Source: Neobacillus mesonae (GTDB lineage Bacteria; Bacillota; Bacilli; Bacillales; Cytobacillaceae). From it: 64,000 nt of DNA. The position numbers and the translations under genes are program-made. The DNA is taken from positions 3,466,973-3,530,972 of the forward strand of contig NZ_KV440949.1 of NCBI RefSeq assembly GCF_001636315.1, written 5' to 3'. Positions within the stretch are counted from its first letter, which is position 1; every line of letters begins with the position of its first letter. Below are positions 37,428-46,600 of the stretch, piece after piece. The notes under the pieces were generated by a model. That model saw nothing but the letters and a program-made list of their open reading frames with translations. It ran no database searches and was not told where the DNA came from.

Positions 37428-38357
37428 CTAGGATGACATGACCTGGCCACCGTTTACGTGAAGTGTTTGTCCGGTGACGAAACGGGAATCGTCGGAAGCG
37501 AGGTAGACAAACGTTGGAGCCACTTCAAAGGGCTGGGCTTGCCGTTTCATAGGGTTGTCTACGAGCGCAACTTGGTCGGCTGAAAAGCTGGATGGAATTA
37601 GCGGAGTCCATATCCTTCCAGGTGCAATGGCATTGACCCTGATGCCTTTGTCAATGAGATTATGTGCCAGCGCCCGTGTAAATCCAACGTTAGCGGCTTT
37701 CGTCGACGTATAATCCACCAATTGTTTATGGCCATAATAGGCGACAACAGAAGCGGTGTTGATGATGGAACTGCCGGCCTTTAAGTATGGAAGCGCGGCG
37801 CGGGTGGTGTAAAAATGAGAGTAGATGTTTATTTTAAATGTATCATCGAACTGTTCATCGGTAATATCCAACAGGCTTGCTTGTTGAAATTGGATTCCGA
37901 CATGGTTGCAAAGTACATCGAGCTTGCCGAATGTTTCAATCGTTTTTTCAACGATCGCGATACATTGCTGCTTTTCTCTAAGATCCCCAGGCAATAATAG
38001 ACAGCGCTGCTCTAGCTCTTTAATTCGTGTTTTCGTCCGATTGGCGTCTTCGTGTTCATCTAAATAGGCGATGGCTACATCGGCCCCTTCTTTTGCAAAA
38101 GCTATCGCCGCCGCTGCCCCCATACCGCTGTCGCCGCCGGTAATGAGCGCGACTTTTCCTTTCAATTTTCCACTGCCCTGATAATTTGGATTTTCGATAA
38201 TCGGCCGCGGAACCATTAATTTTTCCACTCCGGGCTGACGAAGCTGCCGCTGTTCTGGCACCGTGATGGGAATATCTTCATAACGGGTTATTTTTCCGTA
38301 ATGGGGGTACATCGGGTACTCTTGATTTGGCGGTGTCTGCTGATGGTCGTTTGTCAT
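37428..38357 (-). CDS. SDR oxidoreductase, YhxC/YghA-type with N-terminal extension
   Basis: A 309-residue SDR preceded by a 65-residue Pro/Tyr-rich extension (...[17 protein letters not shown]...) typical of the YhxC/YhdF/YghA group, often stress-induced. Nucleotide motif TGGDSGMG near 73, Ser in TASVV near 203, YTSTK near 216-220. AAAGGAGGG SD before ATG. Confidence 0.87.
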   Translation of the reverse strand: MTNDHQQTPPNQEYPMYPHYGKITRYEDIPITVPEQRQLRQPGVEKLMVPRPIIENPNYQGSGKLKGKVALITGGDSGMGAAAAIAFAKEGADVAIAYLDEHEDANRTKTRIKELEQRCLLLPGDLREKQQCIAIVEKTIETFGKLDVLCNHVGIQFQQASLLDITDEQFDDTFKINIYSHFYTTRAALPYLKAGSSIINTASVVAYYGHKQLVDYTSTKAANVGFTRALAHNLIDKGIRVNAIAPGRIWTPLIPSSFSADQVALVDNPMKRQAQPFEVAPTFVYLASDDSRFVTGQTLHVNGGQVMSS

Positions 38358-38504
38358 GGTAACCCTCCTTTTTTAAAAAACATATTCCGGTTACTTTATG
38401 TGATCTGGGCGGATTAAGTGCCTGTCAGGCTGCTTGGGTACGGGCTCAATGCTGCAGGGATTGGAATAGTGTAGAGAAAAGAGATTTCGAGGAGGTTTTT
38501 TGCA

Positions 38505-38681
38505 GTGCAGTATTATTATCAATTGAGCCGCGAAGCAAAGTTATTGTTAGTTGATCATTCAAAGGAAAAAGAGGAAGTCGTCTATAATTCTAATCCGCGG
38601 CCTATAAAAATACCGCAAATTGGCCCGCGGCCGCCATATTATGCGAATCCGAGGTATGAACCTTATTATCCGGTTATTTAG
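38505..38681 (+). CDS. 58-residue Tyr/Pro-rich small protein
   Basis: Starts GTG (MQYYYQLSREAKLLLVDHSK) with AGGAGG 9 nt upstream and ends in a Pro/Tyr-rich tail (PRPPYYANPRYEPYYPVI). The clean SD and coherent composition support a real gene, though no family is recognised. Immediately followed by the largest 52-bp array. Confidence 0.65.
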   Translation: MQYYYQLSREAKLLLVDHSKEKEEVVYNSNPRPIKIPQIGPRPPYYANPRYEPYYPVI

Positions 38682-38739
38682 GATTTGTGAATCGCCGGGG
38701 CGGGCTGGTCTATGTGACTTGGGCGGGGGATTGTTTTGT

Positions 38740-39360
38740 GGTAGGGGCACGTAGAGCTCTTCTACGTGACTGAACCGTTAGTTTTTTAACAGTTTGGGTA
38801 ACGTAGAGCCCGTCTACATGCACGAAGAGATAGTATTTTAGCAGTTTGGGTAACGTAGAGCCTGTCTACGTGCCCGAAGAGATGGAAATTTAGCAGTTTG
38901 GGTCATGTAGAGCCCGTCTACGTGCCTGAAGAGATGGAAAATTAGCAGTTTGGGTAACGTAGAACCCCTCTACATGCCCGAAGAGATGGTATTTTAGTAG
39001 TTTGGGTAACGTAGAGCCCGTCTACGTGCCCGAAGAGATGGAAATTTAGCAGTTTAGGTAACGTAGAGCCCGTCTACGTGCCGGAAGAGATGGAAATATA
39101 GCAGTTAGGGTAACGTAGAGCCCGTCTACGTGCCCGAAGAGATGGAAATATAGCAGTTTAGGTAACGTAGAGCCCGTCTACGTGCCCGAAGAGATGGAAA
39201 TAGAGCAGTTAGGGTAACGTAGAACCCGTCTACGTGCCCGAAGAGATAGAAGTTTAGCAGTTAGGGTAACGTAGAGCCCGTCTACGTGCCGGAAGAGATA
39301 AAGAACCCGTCTACATGCCCGAAGAGATGGAAATTTAGCAGTTTGGGGGTCACGTAGAGA
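38740..39360. repeat. 52-bp tandem array 3 (ACGTAGA-N5-TCTACGT family)
   Basis: Same core as array 2 but with a different linker (AAGAGATGGAAAT...AGCAGTT). The ACGTAG anchor occurs at 38749, 38801, 38853, 38905, 38957, 39009, 39061, 39113, 39165, 39217 and 39269, spacing exactly 52 throughout, then one truncated unit (31 bp) and a last core at 39352. About 12 full units. It abuts array 4. Confidence 0.95.
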
Positions 39361-39870
39361 GTATGTACTCCTTTTCCATTGCCCAAAACGGGCTAAAACA
39401 TCAAATTATGGTCAATGGAGCCCCACTCCATTGCCCAAAACCGGCTAAATTATCAAATTATGGTCAATGCATCCCCGTTCCATTGCCCAAAACCGGGTAA
39501 ATCAACAAATTATGGTCAATGCATCCCCGTTCCATTGCCCAAAACCGGCTAAATTATCAAATTATGGTCAATGCATCCCGTTCCATTGCCCAAAACCGGG
39601 TAAATCAACAAATTATGGTCAATGCATCCCCGTTCCATTGCCCAAAACCGGTTAAATTATCAAATTATGGTCAATGGAGCCCCATTCCATTGCCCAAAAC
39701 CGGCTAAATTATCAAATTATGGTCAATGGAGCCCCATTCCATTGCCCAAAACGGGCTAAAACATCAAATTATGGTCAATGCATCCCCAATCCATTGCTTA
39801 AAACTGGCAAAGCCAACAAATTTTGGTCAATGCACTCCTGCTCCATCACCTAAAACCTGCCCCCAAAAAC
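39361..39870. repeat. 52-bp tandem array 4 (CCATTGCCCAAAAC family)
   Basis: Ten units. CCATTG anchors at 39376, 39428, 39480, 39532, 39583, 39635, 39687, 39739, 39791 and 39843 (period 52, one 51). Units carry CAATG/CATTG arms; some have AATGG-AGCC-CCATT. Sequence is unrelated to the adjoining array 3 except for period and layout. Ends about 60 bp before the alpha-galactosidase gene. Confidence 0.95.
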
Positions 39871-39931
39871 CCATAGTGCTGAATTACCCTTTTTCAAAAT
39901 AAAATAGAACTAAAATGGTAATTGCCTGGGG

Positions 39932-42130
39932 GTGTTGGTCATACCAATCGAATGGAATGAACAAGATAAAATTTTTCACTTATATAATCAACGGATTAGC
40001 TACTTCATTCAAATTGTCCACGGAAAGTATCCTGCCCATTTGTACTGGGGAAGCCGGGTTCAGGCACTTCAGCCAGCTTCAATCCTTATCTATAAAAGCA
40101 GGGCCTTTTCTCCGACGACAGAGCCAGGGGATCCTAAATTTTCCCTTGATACCCTGCCGCAGGAGTATCCCGCCTTTGGTAACGGAGATTTCCGGTTACC
40201 GGCTTATCAGCTCCGAACCAGAGACGGATCAACTATTACCGAGTTTACTTATGATTCCCATGAAATTTTCCCAGGAAAGCCGCATTTCGAGGGACTCCCA
40301 GCTGCGTATGTTGAGGAAGAGAATGAGGCAGACACATTAGTCATCACCATGGTCGACTCTATGCTCGGCATCGGACTAAATCTCCACTATACAATTTACC
40401 GCGACCTCGATGTCATCACCAGATCCGTTTCCTTTGAGAACCTTGGCTCCCATCAAGTGGAAATACATAAATGTATGAGCATGTCCATTGACTTTCGCCA
40501 TTCCAATTGGGATTGGCTGCATCTTCACGGAACTTGGGCAAGGGAGAGGCATATCGAACGACAGCCGTTACATCATGGAACGCAAATGATTTCCTCAGCA
40601 AGGGGAGCCAGCAGCCACCAGCATAATCCCTTCGTGGCGCTGCTTTCAAAAAATGCTTCTGAGGATCATGGCGAGGTTTTCGGCCTTAGTTTAGTGTATA
40701 GCGGGAATTTCGAAGCATCTATAGAAGTCGATCCATTTGAAACGACGAGGCTGGCAATCGGGATAAATCCATTTGATTTTATCTGGGTCTTAAAGCCAGG
40801 GGAAACATTTCAATCGCCAGAGGCTCTTATGGTTTTTTCAAAAGAAGGAATCGGCGGCATGTCGAGAACCTTTCATCGATTACTGCGCACTCGAGTATGC
40901 CGTGGTATTTATCGTGACAAAACACGCCCAATTCTTCTCAACAACTGGGAGGCCACAAGGTTTAATTTTACCGAGGAAAAATTAAAAAAGCTTTCAGATG
41001 CGGCGGCTGACCTAGGAATTGAGCTATTCGTCCTCGATGATGGCTGGTTCGGCCGACGTAATAATGATAAAAGTTCACTTGGCGATTGGGTGGTCAATCG
41101 GAAAAAACTGCCCCATGGATTAAAGGGATTGGCAAATTATGTTCAAACGAAGGGGATGCAATTTGGGTTGTGGGTCGAGCCGGAAATGATTTCACCCGAC
41201 AGCGATTTGTACCGAAGACACCCTGATTGGTGCCTGCATGTCAAAGGGAGAAACCGGACGCTGTCGCGAAATCAGCTTGTCCTCGATTTAAGCAGGGAAG
41301 ACGTCTGCGATTGGGTCATCGAAACATTCACGACCATCTTCAACAGTGCTCCAATCAACTATGTCAAATGGGACATGAATCGGAATATGACGGAGGTCGG
41401 TTCCGCCGAGCTTCCGCGAGAAAGGCAAAAGGAAACTGCCCACCGCTATATGCTAGGCCTGTATCGAATCCTTGGAACATTAACAAAACGATTTCCTGAG
41501 ATTTTGTTTGAAAGCTGTTCAGGCGGTGGCGGGCGTTTTGACCCTGGGATGCTGTATTACATGCCGCAAACATGGACGAGTGATGACACAGACGCAGTGG
41601 AACGGTTAAAAATTCAGTATGGAACGAGCCTGGTATACCCGGCGGTCACCATGGGCGCCCATGTGTCCGATGTGCCTAATCATCAGGTCGGACGGAACAC
41701 TCCATTGAAAATGAGATGCCATGTGGCAATGGCGGCCAATTTAGGATTTGAAATGAATATCGATAAGCTCAGCAAGGACGAAAGGGTGACAATTAAAAGG
41801 GAAATAAAGTTTTATCACCAAATCCAGGAACTCGTCTGTTTCGGGGATTTGTATAGACTGCTTAGCCCATTTGAAGGGATGGATACAGCCTGGATGTATG
41901 TGGCACCAGATCAACAACAAGCGGTTGTTTTTTACTATCGAATTCTTGCAGCACCGAATCCGCCCTTGCTTCGGTTAAAATTACGAGGGTTAAATCCGAA
42001 AGTGAAGTACCGCACCAATAACGTGGCCCCAGCTTACTTTGGAGACGAGTTAATGAAAATCGGCTTAGCAGTTACCCAAATAAAAAAGGACTTCTCCTCT
42101 GAGATTTTTCTCATCCAAGCCATGGAATAA
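39932..42130 (+). CDS. Alpha-galactosidase, GH36
   Basis: A 732-residue cytoplasmic GH36 enzyme (no signal peptide), hydrolysing alpha-1,6-galactosides such as melibiose and raffinose. N-terminal beta-sandwich, then TIM barrel with nucleophile Asp in INYVKWDMNR near residue 480 and acid/base Asp in WTSDDTDA near 545; SCSGGGGRFDPG near 520. The start is uncertain: GTG 39932 is used, but the SD is poorly placed. No transporter or regulator is linked. Confidence 0.88.
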   Translation: MLVIPIEWNEQDKIFHLYNQRISYFIQIVHGKYPAHLYWGSRVQALQPASILIYKSRAFSPTTEPGDPKFSLDTLPQEYPAFGNGDFRLPAYQLRTRDGSTITEFTYDSHEIFPGKPHFEGLPAAYVEEENEADTLVITMVDSMLGIGLNLHYTIYRDLDVITRSVSFENLGSHQVEIHKCMSMSIDFRHSNWDWLHLHGTWARERHIERQPLHHGTQMISSARGASSHQHNPFVALLSKNASEDHGEVFGLSLVYSGNFEASIEVDPFETTRLAIGINPFDFIWVLKPGETFQSPEALMVFSKEGIGGMSRTFHRLLRTRVCRGIYRDKTRPILLNNWEATRFNFTEEKLKKLSDAAADLGIELFVLDDGWFGRRNNDKSSLGDWVVNRKKLPHGLKGLANYVQTKGMQFGLWVEPEMISPDSDLYRRHPDWCLHVKGRNRTLSRNQLVLDLSREDVCDWVIETFTTIFNSAPINYVKWDMNRNMTEVGSAELPRERQKETAHRYMLGLYRILGTLTKRFPEILFESCSGGGGRFDPGMLYYMPQTWTSDDTDAVERLKIQYGTSLVYPAVTMGAHVSDVPNHQVGRNTPLKMRCHVAMAANLGFEMNIDKLSKDERVTIKREIKFYHQIQELVCFGDLYRLLSPFEGMDTAWMYVAPDQQQAVVFYYRILAAPNPPLLRLKLRGLNPKVKYRTNNVAPAYFGDELMKIGLAVTQIKKDFSSEIFLIQAME

Positions 42131-42131
42131 A

Positions 42132-42167
42132 AAAGTGCCTGACACCAAAATTGGTGTCAGGCACTTT
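42132..42167. terminator. Bidirectional terminator, GTGCCTGACAC element
   Basis: Perfect 17-bp stem AAAGTGCCTGACACCAA/TTGGTGTCAGGCACTTT with a 2-nt gap between arms, between convergent alpha-galactosidase and Ktr genes. Confidence 0.8.
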
Positions 42168-42180
42168 GACCTTGCCGTGA

Positions 42181-43545
42181 TTATCCAGTAATGACTCTTT
42201 CTTTTGGGTAGTTGAATTTGGATTGCTTTTTATTTCCTCTAATGATAAAGATAAATGAGGTTAACCCGATTCGTCCAATGAACATCAGAATCATGAGAAT
42301 GATTTTTCCAAAGGTGCTTAATTCGGGCGTGATTCCTGTAGACATGCCGACAGTACCAAATGCAGAGCAAACTTCAAAGAAAATGGCGATAAGGCTATTC
42401 TGGTGATCTGAAATACTTAAAGCGACAACTGAAATAAAGCACATAACGATTGCTAACAGGGTAATCGCAAATGATTTCAAAATATCATCGGGATGAAGTT
42501 CTCGATTAAAGATTTTAATATCACGATTTCCCCTAGTGAAGTGATAAACAAATAACATATTTAAAGCAAAGGTTGTTGTCCGAATTCCTCCGCCTACAGA
42601 GTTTGGCGAACCGCCAATAAACATGAAAATACTCATAACCAAGAGTGTCGGCATAGAAAAATCATTAATATCCATTGTCGTGATCCCCGCGCTTCTCGTT
42701 GTGGTCGCTTGGAATAAAGCGTAGAAAAAGGATTTATGCCAGGTCATATCTTTAAAATAATGATTAAATTCGATAAGAAAAATAAGGATTGTTCCAAAAA
42801 CGAGAAGAATCCCGTATGTTGATGTTGTCAACTTTGCAAATAATGAAAAGCGGAAAGGCTTTCCAGGGTCTGTCTTTTTCCTTAAAAAATATTCCTTCAC
42901 TTCAATTAATACAGGGAATCCTATGGCTCCAAGTATAATTTGGATAATATTAATCAGCTGCACGAAATAATCGCCGGCATATGGAGCAAGGGATTCTCCG
43001 GTAATATCCATCCCCGCGTTCGTTGTGGCACTGACAGATGCAAATAAACCATGAAGAAAGGCTTCACTCCAGGTTGGATAATATTTCAAGAAATGTAATC
43101 CAAGAATTATTCCGCCTGTCAGCTCTATCAAGATAATAATCTTAAGGATTTCTTTCACGAGGAGAACAAGTCCGGATAATGCAAACTGATTATTATCCAC
43201 CATAATGAGCTGGCGTTCGCGCAATCCAATTTTTCGCCCCATCAGCATCCAGAAGAAGGTGCTGATCGCCATAACGCCAATCCCTGCGAATTGCAGGATA
43301 ATCATGATCACAAAATACCCAAAGGTGCTGAAGGTTTTCGATATATCAAATACCATCAGACCTGTATCACTAACAACACTTACAGCCGTAAAGACAGTAT
43401 CAATAAAGGACGCTTTGACCCCAGGTTTATGAACGGCAGGGATGCTAAATAATAGAATTGAAATGGTAACCGCGAGTAAATAATATCCAGAAATCACTTG
43501 GGCTGGTGACAGTCTCTCCATCCAAGCTCTTAATTTCCCCCACAT
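42181..43545 (-). CDS. Ktr/Trk-type potassium uptake membrane subunit
   Basis: A 454-residue TrkH/KtrB-family protein with four repeated M1-P-M2 units, selectivity loops such as SVVSDTGLM near 58, SATTNAGM near 172, TTTRSAGI near 285 and SAFGTVGMS near 395. Translocates K+ with a cytoplasmic RCK subunit (KtrA or KtrC). No such gene is adjacent, the arrangement of B. subtilis ktrD. Confidence 0.88.
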   Translation of the reverse strand: MWGKLRAWMERLSPAQVISGYYLLAVTISILLFSIPAVHKPGVKASFIDTVFTAVSVVSDTGLMVFDISKTFSTFGYFVIMIILQFAGIGVMAISTFFWMLMGRKIGLRERQLIMVDNNQFALSGLVLLVKEILKIIILIELTGGIILGLHFLKYYPTWSEAFLHGLFASVSATTNAGMDITGESLAPYAGDYFVQLINIIQIILGAIGFPVLIEVKEYFLRKKTDPGKPFRFSLFAKLTTSTYGILLVFGTILIFLIEFNHYFKDMTWHKSFFYALFQATTTRSAGITTMDINDFSMPTLLVMSIFMFIGGSPNSVGGGIRTTTFALNMLFVYHFTRGNRDIKIFNRELHPDDILKSFAITLLAIVMCFISVVALSISDHQNSLIAIFFEVCSAFGTVGMSTGITPELSTFGKIILMILMFIGRIGLTSFIFIIRGNKKQSKFNYPKERVITG

Positions 43546-43660
43546 AATAGTTCATATCCCTCTAAAAAGTTTTTCATATCCATTATCATAATGAAAAATC
43601 GTTTTATTTGGAAGGAATATTTATAATTTTAAGAAGAAGGTGTTATGGTCCATTTTTAAC

Positions 43661-43684
43661 AAAAAAAACCCGGCACAAGGCCGG
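43661..43684 (-). terminator. Strong minus-strand terminator upstream of the Ktr gene
   Basis: Stem CCGGC/GCCGG with 5-nt loop followed on the minus strand by eight T residues. It ends a transcript arriving from beyond 43685. Confidence 0.72.
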
Positions 43685-43812
43685 AAAGAAAAATATACAT
43701 TAAAGGGGGGGTGATAGGCTTGAAAAAGATCATGCCTGATTCATAACCTATCATATCCCGAAAAAATGAAAATACTATGAATAAAACATTAAAACAGTGT
43801 TAAAGCTGTACG

Positions 43813-43842
43813 GTGCCTGACACCAAAGCGGGTGTCAGGCAC
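43813..43842 (-). terminator. Terminator of the MutS2-like gene, GTGCCTGACAC element
   Basis: Perfect 12-bp stem GTGCCTGACACC/GGTGTCAGGCAC, 6-nt loop, 24 bp past the MutS2-like stop. Confidence 0.65.
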
Positions 43843-43865
43843 GAATGAAGAACCATCCCCATGCA

Positions 43866-45791
43866 TCATTCTTCATAGTGAATCGTGATGGTGTCGTCGT
43901 GTCGTTTGGTGAAGATTTTGTTTTTCTTTCTGTTTTCTTTTGTTTGGAAGATGATGTCGAAGTCGTAGTCGTCTGGGTATAGCTCGTTGGCAGCGATGTA
44001 CAGGTTTAGTCTTTTATGGTTAATGGATTGTTTCTCTCCTTTTACTTGAACTAGATAATTTCCCATCTGATCGGGACCGGTGTAAATAATACCAAACTCA
44101 TTTGTTGGTGAAATTTTTACATTATCTCCTTGACGATAAACCGGTACACGACTATCGGGACTTTCCTGCCTCTTCCGATCCTTGTATTTGTTTACAATCA
44201 CCTGTTTCTCCAATTCCTTCAGCTTCCAGGCATCGGATACATCCACTGAGTACTGCTTCACCTCTTTGTAGGTGACAGCATGGGCCCTTTCGATGATTTT
44301 CGGATGAATTCCCAGCTTTAATGCAATCGCAAACGCCTGGCTTTCCCCGCCGCGCCCCATCATTAAACGATAGGTCGGGCTCAAGGTTGTTATATCGAAT
44401 TCCATCGATCCATTTAAAAACCCTGGATGTGTTTCGGCAAACTCTTTAATCTCACTGTAGTGAGTTGTTGCAAAGATTGCTGCACCTTTTTCATAAAGCG
44501 TTTCTAAAATGGCGGTCGCCAGCCCCATTCCTTCTCCGGGGTCGGTGCCAGAGCCAAGCTCATCCAGCAGCACTAATGTCCGGCTGTTTGTCTCTTTTAA
44601 AATATCAATGATATTGACGATTCGGGAACTAAACGTACTTAAATTTTCACTAATACTTTGCCCGTCGCCAATATCAACAAGAATCCGTTCAAAGATGCTA
44701 AGGTTGCTTTCTGGAGATGCGGGAATATGAAGGCCGCATTGAACCATTAAGGTCAATAGTCCGACTGTCTTGATGGTAACGGTTTTACCGCCAGTATTTG
44801 GTCCGGTAATCACCAAGGCCTGCTGCTCACCGCCTAACGATAGTGACAATGGGACTGCTTTTTCCCCTAATAAAGGGTGGCGAGAATCAATCAGTTCAAT
44901 CTCACCGGAATCGTTGATGTTCACTTTTGCACCATTAATTGAGCGGCAATATTTTGCTTTAGAAAATAAAAAATCATAATGAACCATTGTTTCAATTGCG
45001 GTTCGGATTTGCGCTTCTTTTTCCTCGACCAATCCGGTTAAGTAGCTCAAAACCTTTTGGACTTCGATTTCTTCATCGTTCAACAGCCATGTTAATTGGT
45101 CTTGAAAAATGGCAATTTCCTCTGGTTCGATGAAAAGGGTGGAGCCGGATGCAGATGTGTCCAACACGGTTCCTTTTATTTTCGTTCGGTATTCCTTTTT
45201 AATAGGAATCACGTATCGTCCATTTCGTTGACTGACTACATGTTCCTGCAAATACGTTTTATATTTATTGGAACGTACTAACTGCATTGTTTTATCCTTT
45301 AAGCGCTCCTCTTGAATCGTTATTTGTTTCCGTATTTTCAACAGCTCTTTGCTTGCATAATCATCCACACGGCCATTGCGGATGCAGCGGATGATTTCAC
45401 TGGCAAGCTCAGGCAACTCCTCGATAGCGTCGATATAGGACGATACCCTTTGCGCCAAAAAGGCTTTATCCTTCATAAATCGCCGCATCTTTCCGCAGCA
45501 ATCAAGGAAATCGTAAAGCTTTGTAAACAGATCAACTCTAAGAGCGTCCCCTTTATTTAGACTAGCTAACAGCTGCTCCATCCCATCCAAACCATGCACC
45601 GGAACGCTGGCGCTTTTCTTCAAAATCTCCGCTGCCTCCGAAACCTCATCAAGCCAGGCTTCGATTTGTCTTTTATTGGAAGATGGTGTCAGGCACCCGA
45701 TTTTTGCCTTGCCTTCCTTTGTTAAGGCATGGCTAGCGATGGTTTCTTTGATTTGTTTAAATTCTAATGTGTCAAATGTGTGCTGGTTCAA
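43866..45791 (-). CDS. MutS2-like ATPase without Smr domain
   Basis: A 641-residue MutS-family protein of the MutS2 branch. Core and clamp region (about 1-300), then ATPase with Walker A GPNTGGKTVTIKT near 310, signature ENLSTFSSR near 365 and Walker B LVLLDELGSGTDPGEG near 385. Full MutS2 has about 785 residues and ends in an Smr nuclease domain; that domain is absent here. So this is probably a paralogue binding branched DNA or stalled ribosomes without the cutting domain. Start TTG 45791 with AAGGAGG 8 nt upstream; the longer frame would read back through a terminator hairpin. Confidence 0.85.
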   Translation of the reverse strand: MNQHTFDTLEFKQIKETIASHALTKEGKAKIGCLTPSSNKRQIEAWLDEVSEAAEILKKSASVPVHGLDGMEQLLASLNKGDALRVDLFTKLYDFLDCCGKMRRFMKDKAFLAQRVSSYIDAIEELPELASEIIRCIRNGRVDDYASKELLKIRKQITIQEERLKDKTMQLVRSNKYKTYLQEHVVSQRNGRYVIPIKKEYRTKIKGTVLDTSASGSTLFIEPEEIAIFQDQLTWLLNDEEIEVQKVLSYLTGLVEEKEAQIRTAIETMVHYDFLFSKAKYCRSINGAKVNINDSGEIELIDSRHPLLGEKAVPLSLSLGGEQQALVITGPNTGGKTVTIKTVGLLTLMVQCGLHIPASPESNLSIFERILVDIGDGQSISENLSTFSSRIVNIIDILKETNSRTLVLLDELGSGTDPGEGMGLATAILETLYEKGAAIFATTHYSEIKEFAETHPGFLNGSMEFDITTLSPTYRLMMGRGGESQAFAIALKLGIHPKIIERAHAVTYKEVKQYSVDVSDAWKLKELEKQVIVNKYKDRKRQESPDSRVPVYRQGDNVKISPTNEFGIIYTGPDQMGNYLVQVKGEKQSINHKRLNLYIAANELYPDDYDFDIIFQTKENRKKNKIFTKRHDDTITIHYEE

Positions 45792-45811
45792 TTTTGTTTC
45801 CTCCTTAGAAA

Positions 45812-45873
45812 TAAAAATAGCCGCAATGAACAATGTCATTGCGGCTAAAACAGAGGTGTGGAGTTCACACCTC
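45812..45873 (-). promoter_or_regulatory. Leader hairpins with intrinsic terminator before the MutS2-like gene
   Basis: Minus-strand hairpin TAGCCGCAATGA/TCATTGCGGCTA (45847-45818) followed by TTTTTAT, ending only about 10 bp before the SD; a second hairpin (GAGGTGTG/CACACCTC, 45873-45853) lies just upstream. Either an attenuator of the MutS2-like gene or the terminator of an unseen small RNA. Confidence 0.6.
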
Positions 45874-46345
45874 GTTCATCCTTAAAAAAACCAAAATAAA
45901 TACTGTCTACAAAAAATGTACACAGCAGCATTGGATCAAGAATGTATGCCTATGTCATCTTCATGGTTCTTAACTTCATTCCAAAACCATAGTCAAATAA
46001 ACCCTCATTCGTACCTAAAAAAACGAAAAGGATGACCTGGAATGAACATATCCAATTGATTGGATTAGTTAAGAACGACACCTAACATAAAACATACTCC
46101 TTTATAAGGAAATATAATACTTTTCTACATAATATGGTCAATTAAGGTAATTTGTCAAATGTTTTTTGTGAAGCATGGGGACGGTTTTCTTGCCTCTAAA
46201 TTAAATGAAGAAGAAGGGCTATCCCTATGCATCATACCTGTGCTGAAAAAATAAACATATTTTATTAAATTTGGTTACTTGACAGAATTATTTTAAGGAT
46301 ATAAAATTTTTAAGGTCAATAGATGATGCAATAACCGACAATTCG
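45874..46345. other. Intergenic gap without recognised genes
   Basis: AT-rich region between the divergent MutS2-like and permease genes. Contains a degraded GGGACGGTT.../ATCCC element near 46178-46230; no ORF with a convincing SD. Confidence 0.55.
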
Positions 46346-46420
46346 GTTGCAAACTTAAACTGTTTGACATATGGATAAGAATATTGTTGCAAAATTTATC
46401 TGTTTGCCAAATTCATGCAA
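46346..46420. promoter_or_regulatory. Direct-repeat operators upstream of the GntP permease
   Basis: GTTGCAAACTTAAACTGTTT at 46346 and GTTGCAAAATTTATCTGTTT at 46386 are near-identical, 40 bp apart (about four helical turns), followed by an inverted TGCAAC at 46415-46420. GTTGCA motifs recur before the regulator (48054) and kinase (49910) genes. Confidence 0.65.
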
Positions 46421-46600
46421 CACATCCTGCTATTATTATTTTTAATCATTTTTGTAAGCCGTTGCAGAGGGAAATAGAGTCAACATTTTTTGGTGAAGAT
46501 TTAGAAAGGTTGTGGATAAAAACATATTTATGTGAGGGAATAAATTGCAGCATTTTTATAAAGATAATAACTAACAGATTTATACATCAGGAGGACGATC

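Noticed and set aside
39467..39707. Short ORFs inside array 4 (and similar ones in arrays 1, 2 and 5)
   Set aside because: They are translations of the tandem repeat itself, lack SD sequences and do not keep frame between arrays.
38740..39870. CRISPR array
   Set aside because: Units are repeated over their full 52 bp with no unique spacers of unrelated sequence, and no cas gene is present.
43546..43865. c-di-AMP (ydaO) riboswitch before the potassium transporter gene
   Set aside because: Expected from other ktr genes, but the long conserved core is not present; only a simple terminator and a short hairpin are seen.
46421..46600. Sigma-54 promoter before the GntP gene
   Set aside because: GAGGGAATAAATTGC resembles a -24/-12 element, but the GG-GC distance is one base too short, and the regulator lacks GAFTGA.
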